From contig MGVC01000013.1 in NCBI GenBank assembly GCA_001800285.1, positions 1-64,000 on the forward strand: DNA of 64,000 nt, given 5' to 3'. Within the stretch, counting starts at the first letter, position 1. Every line of letters begins with the position of its first letter. The notes beneath the pieces were generated by a model. The model did not search any database. It was given only the letters and a program-made list of their open reading frames with translations, and was not told the DNA's origin. Positions 30,685 to 38,705 of the stretch are shown in pieces. The position numbers and the translations under genes were made by a program. This DNA comes from Elusimicrobia bacterium RIFOXYA2_FULL_39_19. Its GTDB lineage: Bacteria; Elusimicrobiota; Endomicrobiia; CG1-02-37-114; XYA2-FULL-39-19.

Positions 30685-31551
30685 TTATTTCTTTTTGGTG
30701 CATTTGCAGAATTTTGCTTCATATTCATCGCCGTGCAGTTCTTTTCTGGCTTTCTCTACTTCGTCTCCCACCGGGATTCTGAAGTGCCATATGGCCTTGT
30801 TTTCCATGAATGATACGCCTTTACCTTTTGTGGTATTGGCTATTATGCACAGAGGTTTGGATGATTTTCTGTTTCTGAAAGTTTTAAATAAAGGAATCAT
30901 TTCGTCATAAGAGTGGCCGTTAACTTCCTTAACGTCAAATCCGAAGGCTTCGAATTTGCCTCTTAACGGTTCCAGCCCCATGGCTTCTTCAGTGAAATCA
31001 ATGGCCTGCAGTTTGTTTCTGTCAACTATAACTATAAGGTTGTTCAGTTTATGCTGAGATGCGAACATGGCGGCTTCCCAGTTTGAACCTTCCTGTAATT
31101 CGCCGTCACCTACAAGGACTACGGTGACAAAATCCTTTTTATCCATTTTAGCGGCTAATGCCATACCGGCGCCTATGGGAAATCCGTGGCCTAATGATCC
31201 GGTGAAAGCTTCTACGCCTACTACATTGGATTCTGAGTGGCCTCCAAGCTTGCTTCCCTTCTGGCAGTATGTATTAAGTTCTGAAACAGGAAAATAACCC
31301 ATATCAGCAAGTATAGCATACTGAGCGGCACATGACTGGCCTTTTGAAAGAATGAACATGTCACGGCCCTTCATCTTAGGGTTTTTCGGGTCTACTCTAA
31401 GCACCCCGCCCTGATATAATGCTACTAAAATGTCCGTGCAAGAATATGCCGGAGCTACGTGGCCTGCTCCTGCGCAAAGAGCCATTTCAAGCACTGTTTG
31501 TCTTACCCATCTGGCTTTTTTCTCTAAATCCGCAAATTTACTTTTTTTCAT
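30685..31551 (-). CDS. Transketolase, N-terminal subunit
   Basis: This 288-residue subunit carries the diphosphate-binding domain of transketolase. The thiamine-diphosphate motif is VGDGELQEGSNWEAAMFASQHKLNNLIVIVDRN region at about 152-184, shown here by its GDGELQEG start and N-rich end. GHVAPAYSCTDILVALY near 30-46 and GSLGHGFPIGAG near 117-128 are also family hallmarks. The C-terminus ends in a short cysteine- and lysine-rich tail (FCKCTKKK). An AAAGGAG ribosome binding site precedes the ATG. It pairs with the C-terminal subunit at 29732-30661 and follows the GT2 gene after 16 bases. Confidence 0.9.
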   Translation of the reverse strand: MKKSKFADLEKKARWVRQTVLEMALCAGAGHVAPAYSCTDILVALYQGGVLRVDPKNPKMKGRDMFILSKGQSCAAQYAILADMGYFPVSELNTYCQKGSKLGGHSESNVVGVEAFTGSLGHGFPIGAGMALAAKMDKKDFVTVVLVGDGELQEGSNWEAAMFASQHKLNNLIVIVDRNKLQAIDFTEEAMGLEPLRGKFEAFGFDVKEVNGHSYDEMIPLFKTFRNRKSSKPLCIIANTTKGKGVSFMENKAIWHFRIPVGDEVEKARKELHGDEYEAKFCKCTKKK

Positions 31552-31567
31552 CTGCTTTCATCTCCTT

Positions 31568-32290
31568 TTAAAGGGTTTTTGATTCTTTTCTGAAATGTAT
31601 TTGAAAAAAAACTCTTAAGAATTCCCTTGCAACCCTGACAGCTGATTTTAATGAGGTTGCTTTGGATTTACCGTGAGTCCTTTTTTTTAGCAATACGGGT
31701 ACTTCTGCGTATGTAAAACCGGCTTTTACTGCTTTAGTAAGGCATTCTGTCTGGTAAAAAAAGCCGTTTGAAATATTCTGTATTTTTTTAAAAATCTCTG
31801 TTTTGTAAAGAACGTTGCCGTTAGTATAATGAAATGATGTACCAAAGGCTGTATTTACAATAAATAAGTATGTTTTTGATAGTATTCTTCTTGAAAGAGG
31901 CCTTTCATTGAAATTGATTACATAGGGATTGGCTATATCAGTATGTTCTAAAATTGAAAGGTACTTTATGATTTCATAGGGTTCATTTTCCCCGTCACCA
32001 GGTAGCCAGGCAACGGCTTTCTTGGTAGCTTTCTGGGTCCCCTCTCTGAAACAGCTGCCCAAACCCATGGGCTTGCTGTGGTGAATTACAGTTACATTCT
32101 TTTCTGTTTTGCCCAAATTATCGGCAATATTGCCTGTTTTGTCTGTGCTGCCGTCATCAATCAATATGATTTCGCCGTCAATCGAATGGTTTTTAAATGT
32201 TTCAAGGATCTCTTTCACAGTGCTTTCAACGGACTTTTCTTCGTTAAGCGCGGGAACAATGATAGAAACTGAGTTAAATGATGATTGCAT
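31568..32290 (-). CDS. GT2 family glycosyltransferase, first gene of heptose operon
   Basis: A 240-residue soluble GT-A enzyme with the motifs SIIVPALNEEKSVE (9-22), ILIDDGSTDKT (about 42-52) and WLPGDGENEPYE in place of the DxD motif region. It resembles polyprenyl-phosphate sugar transferases (DPM1-like without membrane helices). It begins the operon that runs to 18235, with a candidate promoter directly upstream (32325-32351). Donor and acceptor are unknown. GPGDGE-type variants of the metal motif are shared with the GT2 at 45107-45808 (FIPGDGQIPPEE), so these two may be functionally close. Confidence 0.82.
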   Translation of the reverse strand: MQSSFNSVSIIVPALNEEKSVESTVKEILETFKNHSIDGEIILIDDGSTDKTGNIADNLGKTEKNVTVIHHSKPMGLGSCFREGTQKATKKAVAWLPGDGENEPYEIIKYLSILEHTDIANPYVINFNERPLSRRILSKTYLFIVNTAFGTSFHYTNGNVLYKTEIFKKIQNISNGFFYQTECLTKAVKAGFTYAEVPVLLKKRTHGKSKATSLKSAVRVAREFLRVFFQIHFRKESKTL

Positions 32291-32324
32291 TAAATTTCCA
32301 CTTTTTGAAAGTTAAGACCTATAA

Positions 32325-32351
32325 ATTATCAAAAAAACGGTTTATTGTCAA
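32325..32351 (-). promoter_or_regulatory. Candidate promoter of the heptose operon
   Basis: On the minus strand TTGACA (32346-32351) is followed after 15 bases by GATAAT (32325-32330). The spacing is short by two bases; a second -10-like TTTATA follows at 20 bases. The -35 box lies within a small TTATTGT/ACAATAA hairpin (32342-32358), which could also serve as a weak terminator for the gene before it because seven T follow on the same strand. Confidence 0.45.
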
Positions 32352-32364
32352 ACAATAATAATAA

Positions 32365-33468
32365 TTAATAATTATTTTTAACGAATTCTTTAACCTTGCT
32401 TATTACATAATCCTGCTGTTTTTTTGTCAATTCCTGGAAAACCGGCAGGCTGAGTATGGTATCTGCCTGTTTTTCTGCAACTGGGAAATCTCCTCTTTTG
32501 TTCCCTAGGGGTTTTGCTGCTTCCTGAAGATGAATAGATATGGGGTAGTGAATTTTGGTTTCAATACCGTTTTTAAGCAGGTAGGCTTGTAGTTCATCCC
32601 GTTTTTCAATTTGAATGACAAATGTGTGATAAGCCGGCTTTTCGTAAGGCATTTCCGTTGGGACTTTTACGAAATCTATTAAATTATTACGGTAATAAGC
32701 CGCTATTTTTCTTCTTGAGGCAATCCATTTATCAAGATGTTTTAATTTTAAGTTTAAAATTGCCGCCTGAATTGAATCAAGTCTGCTGTTATAACCCCAG
32801 TACTGAACTTCATTTCTGGTTTTCATGCCGATATTTCTTAGTTTTGATAGTTTTATATAAAGTGATTCGTCGTTTGTTGTTAAAAACCCACCGTCTCCGC
32901 AGGCGTTTAGTGTTTTTAGCGGATGAAGACTGAAACAGTTTATATGGCCGAAAGAACCGGCTTTCTTCCCTTTGTAAATCGCACCTATAGCCTGGGCAGA
33001 ATCTTCAATAACGGAGAGTTTGTATTTCTTTGCAATACTTAAAATTCTATCCATTTCACAAATTTTGCCGGTCAGGTTAACGGGAAGAATTGCTTTTGTT
33101 TTATTTGTTATTTTTCCTTCAATCAGGTTTGTGTCTATGTTCATGTCATCACATACATCGACAAATACGGGTGTTGCACCTGCAGTTACAATGCAGGAAG
33201 CGGAAGCAACAAAAGAATTAGGTACGGTTATGACTTCATCTCCGGGGCCGATGTCTAATGCTTTTAAGGCAAGAAATAATGCGTCAGTTCCTGAATTTAA
33301 GCCTAAGGCGTATTTTGTCTCGCAATATTTGGCAATATTATGTTCGAATATTTTCACTTCATCGCCAAGGACAAAGTTGGCCGTATCAAGGACTTTTGAT
33401 ACCGCCTGTAAGATCTGTTTTTTTAGTATTTTGTGTTCTTGTTTCAGGTTGATGTATGAAATTCTCAT
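32365..33468 (-). CDS. DegT/DnrJ/EryC1 aminotransferase (1 of 4)
   Basis: These PLP enzymes transfer an amino group onto keto-sugars bound to nucleotides. The 367-residue protein has the SGTDAL phosphate loop at 59-64, the cofactor aspartate in VIEDSAQA at 153-160 and the Schiff-base lysine K185 in SLHPLKTLNACGDGG. Length is typical. It overlaps the epimerase gene by four bases, and a second DegT gene lies on the other side of the epimerase. The three form a small amino-sugar unit with its own promoter at 35752-35780. The sugar cannot be named. Confidence 0.9.
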   Translation of the reverse strand: MRISYINLKQEHKILKKQILQAVSKVLDTANFVLGDEVKIFEHNIAKYCETKYALGLNSGTDALFLALKALDIGPGDEVITVPNSFVASASCIVTAGATPVFVDVCDDMNIDTNLIEGKITNKTKAILPVNLTGKICEMDRILSIAKKYKLSVIEDSAQAIGAIYKGKKAGSFGHINCFSLHPLKTLNACGDGGFLTTNDESLYIKLSKLRNIGMKTRNEVQYWGYNSRLDSIQAAILNLKLKHLDKWIASRRKIAAYYRNNLIDFVKVPTEMPYEKPAYHTFVIQIEKRDELQAYLLKNGIETKIHYPISIHLQEAAKPLGNKRGDFPVAEKQADTILSLPVFQELTKKQQDYVISKVKEFVKNNY

Positions 33469-34457
33469 TTAAATCCTATCGTTTTCATCTTTTTTACGTT
33501 GTAGTAATTTATATCATCCCAGTTTTTGATTTCGCCTGTTTCAAAAGCATTTTTTATGTCTAATACGGCATCTCTGATGGTTTTTTTAGGAGCAAGGCCC
33601 AGTTCTTTCTGAATTTTTGCAGAAGATATGTGGTATGACCTGTTGTCGTCGCTGGGAACGGTATCTATCGGTATATCTTTTCCCAGTGCTTCTTTTACTA
33701 TTTCAGCAATCTGGCTGACCGTATGGTTCTCGTAACCAGCGTTGAATATATTACCTGCTATTTTTTCTTTAGGCATATCAAGCAGGGCTATGTAATAATC
33801 TACAATGTCATCAATATGAATGTTCGGGCGTTTCTGGTTTCCGCCGAAAACTGTGATTTTGTTCTTGTTTATTGCATGAGCGGTAAGAATGTTTACCGTA
33901 AGATCAAGGCGCAGCCTGGGAGAGTAACCGCAAACAGTTGCAGGGCGCAGAATAACTGAAGTCATTTGCGGGATTTGTTCTTTTAGGAGCAACTCTTCGC
34001 AAAGCGCTTTGTATTTTGAGTAGTCTGTCAAAGGTTCTAATGAAAGATTTTCGGTAACATTTTCTGTTTCTTTTACACCGTATACGCTGGAACTGGAAGC
34101 AAAGATAAATTTGCTGACTCCAGATTTCTTAGATATATCAAGAATGTCAACAAAGGCATCGTAATTAATTGTTTTACTCAGATCCGGGTTTAATTCATAA
34201 CTGGGGTCATTTGAAATGCACGCAAGGTGAATTACAGTGTCAGAGCCAGGGATAGATGTTTCTAATAGGGCTCTATCGCGTATATCACCTTTGAATAGTT
34301 TAAAATTTGATTTCTGCAGAGTGTCACCCAGTACTTCTTCCCCATAGATGCAAAGGTCAATTACTTTTACATCATGTCCTAATGCAACAAGTTTTTTTGT
34401 GAGAACGGTTCCTACATAACCTGCTCCGCCGGTAATTAAAATATTGTGTTTAATCAT
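33465..34457 (-). CDS. NAD-dependent sugar epimerase/dehydratase
   Basis: An extended short-chain dehydrogenase of 330 residues. It has the NAD-binding TGGAGYVGT at 9-17, the catalytic serine region ASSSSVYG near 121-128, and YSKYK near 149-153 with the catalytic Tyr and Lys. Enzymes of this class rearrange nucleotide sugars (4-epimerases, 4,6-dehydratases, reductases); the motif set does not say which. It lies between two DegT aminotransferase genes and overlaps the downstream one. A plausible role is making or reshaping the keto-sugar that they aminate. The fold is certain, the reaction is not. Confidence 0.88.
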   Translation of the reverse strand: MIKHNILITGGAGYVGTVLTKKLVALGHDVKVIDLCIYGEEVLGDTLQKSNFKLFKGDIRDRALLETSIPGSDTVIHLACISNDPSYELNPDLSKTINYDAFVDILDISKKSGVSKFIFASSSSVYGVKETENVTENLSLEPLTDYSKYKALCEELLLKEQIPQMTSVILRPATVCGYSPRLRLDLTVNILTAHAINKNKITVFGGNQKRPNIHIDDIVDYYIALLDMPKEKIAGNIFNAGYENHTVSQIAEIVKEALGKDIPIDTVPSDDNRSYHISSAKIQKELGLAPKKTIRDAVLDIKNAFETGEIKNWDDINYYNVKKMKTIGFK

Positions 34458-34475
34458 TTTTACCTCTTTTTAAAA

Positions 34476-35591
34476 TTACTTTTTATAAAACTTTCTTACG
34501 TTTTCAATAGTAAAATCAACCTGCTCTTGTGTTAAATGCTGATGTACTGGAAGTGAAATGATTTCTTTGCACTGCTGTTCGCAAATAGGAAAATCCCCTT
34601 CTTTGTACTTAAGTCCATGGTTTTTGCTGCAATTCTGCAAGTGAAGAGGAATTGGATAATGTACTTTTGCTTCTACGCCTTTTTCAATGAGGTAATTAAG
34701 TAGTTTATCGCGGTCTTTTACGCGAATTATGTACAGGTGATATACATGGCGTATATTTTTCTTTCTTTCGGGAATCGTAATGAATTCTTTCAGGTCAGAA
34801 AGGCCTTTATCAATACAAAGGGCATTTTTTATACGGGTATTTGTAATAAATTCTGCCTGACTGATGAGATTTAATCCGACGATGGCATGTATTGTATCCA
34901 GCCTGCTGTTATAACCGAATATTTCTACTTCGTCTCTGTTTTTTAATCCGTGGTTGCGTAAAAGAATAAGTTTTTCTTTGTGTTCCTGTGAGTTTGTTAC
35001 TACTAAACCGCCATCACCCCAGACGTTCAGGTTTTTAAGCGGGTGTAAACTGAATCCTGCCATTGAGCCGAAGTTTCCAACTATTTTTTCATCAATCGCG
35101 GCGCTGATAGCCTGGCAGGCATCTTCAACTACTGGAATGTTATGCTTCTTTGATATTTCAAGAACTTTTGCCATATTTGCAGGGCTGCCTGCATAATGTA
35201 CCGGCATGAGGGCTTTTGTTTTAGGTGTGATAGCTTTTTCAATTTGGTCGGCATCAATATTAAATTGTTCGTTATCAATTTCTACAAAAACAGGTTTTGC
35301 TCCGGAAGCTACAATGGCACCTACTGTGGCTATGAATGTATTTGGTGCGGTTATTACTTCATCACCCGGGCCTACGCCAAGGGCTTTTAGGCTTAAAAAC
35401 AGTGCGTCGGTTCCTGATGCTACACCAACTGCGTATTTTGCCCCGCATAAAGCGGCAAATTTCTTTTCAAACTCTTCAACCTGAGGCCCGAGAGTTAGGT
35501 TGGCTTTTTTGGTGATTTCTTCCCTGATATCACAGAGGATTTTGTCAGGATTTGCGAACTGGTCCAGCAGATAAGAATAAGGTACTTTCAT
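34476..35591 (-). CDS. DegT/DnrJ/EryC1 aminotransferase (2 of 4)
   Basis: The 371-residue PLP enzyme shows SGTDAL at 59-64, VVEDACQA at 154-161 and the lysine K186 in SLHPLKNLNVWGDGG. It is closely similar to the DegT protein at 32365-33468 over its whole length (same LKALxxGPGDEVIT block), suggesting an old duplication within this unit. It is the first gene after the promoter at 35752-35780 and has an unusually long leader (about 150 bases) that contains the second copy of the dispersed palindrome. GGAG precedes the ATG at a normal distance. Confidence 0.9.
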   Translation of the reverse strand: MKVPYSYLLDQFANPDKILCDIREEITKKANLTLGPQVEEFEKKFAALCGAKYAVGVASGTDALFLSLKALGVGPGDEVITAPNTFIATVGAIVASGAKPVFVEIDNEQFNIDADQIEKAITPKTKALMPVHYAGSPANMAKVLEISKKHNIPVVEDACQAISAAIDEKIVGNFGSMAGFSLHPLKNLNVWGDGGLVVTNSQEHKEKLILLRNHGLKNRDEVEIFGYNSRLDTIHAIVGLNLISQAEFITNTRIKNALCIDKGLSDLKEFITIPERKKNIRHVYHLYIIRVKDRDKLLNYLIEKGVEAKVHYPIPLHLQNCSKNHGLKYKEGDFPICEQQCKEIISLPVHQHLTQEQVDFTIENVRKFYKK

Positions 35592-35642
35592 TGATTGTCT
35601 CCAATTTTTAAGTTAATTTCCAAATATTTTAGCAGTAAATTT

Positions 35643-35696
35643 TTAACCACTTACAGTTTTCAAATAAAACAAATTTGAAAACTAACGCTGAGGTAA
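35643..35696 (-). repeat. Dispersed palindromic repeat, copy 2
   Basis: AGTTTTCAAAT (35655-35665) and ATTTGAAAACT (35673-35683) make a perfect 11-bp stem with a seven-base loop. Read on the minus strand, the element lines up with 19961-20018 over its full length, including TTACC-C-GC at one end. It lies in the leader between the promoter and the DegT gene. Confidence 0.75.
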
Positions 35697-35751
35697 AAAG
35701 GAAACATTCATTTATCTATCAGTAATACCGTATATAAATGATACTTTTATA

Positions 35752-35780
35752 ATTATTTCAAATATACCATTTAATGTCAA
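35752..35780 (-). promoter_or_regulatory. Promoter of the DegT-epimerase-DegT unit
   Basis: On the minus strand TTGACA (35775-35780) is followed after exactly 17 bases by AATAAT (35752-35757). The -35 box overlaps the stop codon of the GT39-like gene before it. Transcription would start near 35745, leaving a leader of about 150 bases. Confidence 0.65.
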
Positions 35781-37249
35781 GAGTTCTTCTTGTACAATTT
35801 GTACATTTTACCTTGAAATAACAGTTTATAATCTTTGCTGATTGTTTTAATGATATGTTTATAAATTACTATATTTTCTCGTTCTTGTAATCTGAATGCT
35901 TTCTCATACTCACTATCTGTTATTATATATTGCGTAGGTTCCTTGCTGTAGTAACAAAGAGTGTGATCAGCTATAGTATTAGTAAATCCAAGAGTGAAAA
36001 AAGTTTCAAGCGGCGCGTTAATTATTTTATTTGGTTCCAATATTTTTTTAATTTCCACCATGTCCGGAGTGTATTTATTGCGGTATTCATTTCTTTTCAG
36101 CCTGTAGATGTTAACACCGGATGAAAGTAGTGCGATTATTACAATCAAAACCAAAAAAGAATTTCGTGCAATTTTATTCCTTGTTTCGTTCCATAATATT
36201 GCAACACAAACCGCATATAACGGGGTTATGTGGCAAAGATAGATGGTCCATTTATGACTTACAAGGAACATGAGCAAAAAGAAATATATGAAAGTTAATA
36301 TGAATATGGGCCTTATTTTAGGATTGCTTTTAAATTTTAAGCCTAATAAAACAAATGAAGAAAAATAAGTACCAATTATTAGCACAAGCAGTTTTGCATA
36401 CCTGGGAAAATCGTCAGAATGACCATAAGCAAATAAATATCTGTTCATTATTTCAGTTTGTATTGTTTTCCAGCTGAATCCGGATTGAGACGGATAATAA
36501 ACGCCAAAAACATTTCCTAAAAACTGATATCTAAAAGCTTCCAGATCCTGCAGGATATAAATTCCCCAAAGGATTGTGCAGGTTAAATATGGAAGGATTG
36601 TTAAAAGAACTTTTTTAAAGTTCAACTGTTTTCTATCATAGTAAATTATTAAAAACCATAACCCGCAGAATCCTAAAATACCGTTAGGATGAGTCATTCC
36701 TGCAATAGCTGTGAGGGTATTGGCAAAAACTATTGCTTTTACTAATGATTTTTCCCGCAAATACAAGTAGACAGCCCAGCTGGAAAATGCCAAAGATGCT
36801 GACATAATGTCAAACAACCTGCCGTTTGTGGCTTGTCTGTTGTAAATAAAATCAATGCTTATTAATAAAGTACTCAAAAAAATGACTTTTTCATTAAAAT
36901 CCAGTTTTTTTAAGATTATAAACCAGGACAATAAACCTATAAAACCAAAACTTACGGCTAAAAGCCTGAGCTGTAATAAACCAATACCAAAAATTTTAAA
37001 CCATAATGCTTCGGTTAATATAGCTGTTGGCGGTTGAGCATAAAAATGTTTATCAAGGCCTTTCCACCAGGGCACGTACTCAACAGGAATTACATTTTTG
37101 ACCCAAGGCATGCCGATATAACCGTTTTGGATCAGGTTTATGGCTAGATTGGGTTGAATCATTTCATCTTGATGCGGTTTTTGGACATTTATAAGAATGA
37201 AGGTAAAGAAAAGGTAGGCAATAAAAGGAATGACAAATATTTTTTTCAT
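35777..37249 (-). CDS. GT39-like membrane glycosyltransferase
   Basis: The 490-residue protein has an N-terminal membrane helix (3-21), the acidic pair D28-E29 in the first external loop as in PMT/ArnT enzymes, and about ten more hydrophobic segments up to residue 370. A C-terminal soluble portion of about 110 residues follows. It lies 28 bases after the B12-binding radical SAM gene. Its own end carries the promoter for the next unit. Its GC content is a little lower than the radical SAM gene before it. It should use a polyprenyl-phosphate sugar; the acceptor is unknown. Confidence 0.82.
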   Translation of the reverse strand: MKKIFVIPFIAYLFFTFILINVQKPHQDEMIQPNLAINLIQNGYIGMPWVKNVIPVEYVPWWKGLDKHFYAQPPTAILTEALWFKIFGIGLLQLRLLAVSFGFIGLLSWFIILKKLDFNEKVIFLSTLLISIDFIYNRQATNGRLFDIMSASLAFSSWAVYLYLREKSLVKAIVFANTLTAIAGMTHPNGILGFCGLWFLIIYYDRKQLNFKKVLLTILPYLTCTILWGIYILQDLEAFRYQFLGNVFGVYYPSQSGFSWKTIQTEIMNRYLFAYGHSDDFPRYAKLLVLIIGTYFSSFVLLGLKFKSNPKIRPIFILTFIYFFLLMFLVSHKWTIYLCHITPLYAVCVAILWNETRNKIARNSFLVLIVIIALLSSGVNIYRLKRNEYRNKYTPDMVEIKKILEPNKIINAPLETFFTLGFTNTIADHTLCYYSKEPTQYIITDSEYEKAFRLQERENIVIYKHIIKTISKDYKLLFQGKMYKLYKKNS

Positions 37250-37277
37250 TGTTTGAGATCAGTTTATGGATAAATGA

Positions 37278-38702
37278 TTACTTATGCGGTATATACTTTG
37301 GAAAAAATGTCTGAAGAAAATAGTATATGTCACGGTGAATGGACATTCTAAACAGACTTCTGAAAAATCTTCTGATAATATATCTGGGATTAAAATAGAA
37401 TTTCCGGTAAAATATATTGTAATACTTTTCCATGGTTTCAAAACTTAAATTCGGATGCGTATAGACATCTCCTGCCCTGTGAAAATTGTATTTTTTCCAG
37501 TCTCTGGTTTTTATGGCATTTGCTTTTTCATACTGATCGAACAGTTTAGTTCCAGGAAAAGGCATGGTTATGGTGACTTTTGCCAGGTCAGGTAAAAGCT
37601 TTGTGGCAAACTTTATAGTTTTATTTAAAGATTCCTCAGTATCAGCTGGCAGGCCGAACATGAAAAAACCTATGCTTTCAATACCAGCTTTTTTTACTAT
37701 TTCCATACATCTTACTGATTGTTCAAGTGTAATGTCTTTGTCAATACTGTCTAATGATTTCTGATCACCGCTTTCAAAACCTATGCCTACCTGATAACAG
37801 CCTGCTCTTTTAGCAAGCTTTAGCAATTCCAAATCAGCATTATTAACTCTTATACCGGCGGCTAAACTCCAGGGAAACTTCAAATTATTTTTTAAAATAA
37901 GTTCGCATATTTCTCTGGCGTGCTTTTTATCAGCGCAGAACTGGTCGTCAATAACTCTTATTTCTTTATAACCCAGCTGTAAGGTGAGCTTAATTTCTTC
38001 TAAAACTCTTTGGGCGGATTTTATTCTATAACGTCTGCCTGAAATATTCTTGTTACAAAAACTGCATTTTGCCGGACAGCCGCGGCTGGTTTCCATATTG
38101 GTAACAGGTGATTTTCTGCTCATGGATTTTGAGCACATATAACGGCTTACGTCGTATAAATCAAGTGCCGGCAAAGGCAGATCATCCATGTTTTTTATAG
38201 TTTCTCTGGCAGAATTTGAATAAACATTACCGTCTTTTTTATAGCTTATACCGGCTATCTGTTCAAAAGATTTCCCGTCCCAGATTTCTGAAAGGGTTAC
38301 TTCTCCTTCACCGATAACGGCTATATCAAATTCTGACTCTTTTAATGCTTCTTCAGGTATGGCAGATGCGTGAGGGCCGCCAATAACAAGCAAGACATCT
38401 TTTCCTAATAGTTTTCTGGCAATACGGCTGATTTCTGCGGCTTCATGAAAAAGAGGAGTTGTGCAGGTAACTCCGATAAATCCGGGTTTAAATTCCTGTA
38501 TAGTTGGTATTAATTTGTAAAAAGTACCGTATATACCTAAATCAAGAATTTTTACTTCAGCGCCTTTTTGTCTTAATACTGCGGCAAGGTTGGCATAAGC
38601 TAAAAGCGGATAGATCTGGATACCTGCGTGTAGTTTTGAGCCTGCGTAGGCATTAAATGCTGACGGAACATTGATAAAAAGTGCTGAGTTATTTTTTGGC
38701 AT
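37278..38702 (-). CDS. B12-binding domain radical SAM protein (3 of 5)
   Basis: A 474-residue member with an N-terminal cobalamin-binding-like domain (about 1-140, VIGGPHASAIPEE and VIGEGEVTL). The cluster motif is C209-x3-C213-x2-C216 (TSRGCPAKCSFC), followed by SGRRYRI as in the protein at 21865-23373. The C-terminal tail has FYFNPRYIIRRFFRSLF, an aromatic/basic helix found in slightly different form in the proteins at 49418 and 61769. It lies three bases after the stop of the GT39-like gene at 38706. The shared tail suggests a common partner or lipid acceptor, which is inference. Confidence 0.86.
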   Translation of the reverse strand: MPKNNSALFINVPSAFNAYAGSKLHAGIQIYPLLAYANLAAVLRQKGAEVKILDLGIYGTFYKLIPTIQEFKPGFIGVTCTTPLFHEAAEISRIARKLLGKDVLLVIGGPHASAIPEEALKESEFDIAVIGEGEVTLSEIWDGKSFEQIAGISYKKDGNVYSNSARETIKNMDDLPLPALDLYDVSRYMCSKSMSRKSPVTNMETSRGCPAKCSFCNKNISGRRYRIKSAQRVLEEIKLTLQLGYKEIRVIDDQFCADKKHAREICELILKNNLKFPWSLAAGIRVNNADLELLKLAKRAGCYQVGIGFESGDQKSLDSIDKDITLEQSVRCMEIVKKAGIESIGFFMFGLPADTEESLNKTIKFATKLLPDLAKVTITMPFPGTKLFDQYEKANAIKTRDWKKYNFHRAGDVYTHPNLSFETMEKYYNIFYRKFYFNPRYIIRRFFRSLFRMSIHRDIYYFLQTFFPKYIPHK

Positions 38703-38705
38703 TAT

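Noticed and set aside
35592-35751. Riboswitch in the long DegT leader
   Set aside because: Only one palindrome, shared with another intergenic site, is visible. No known riboswitch core could be recognised.
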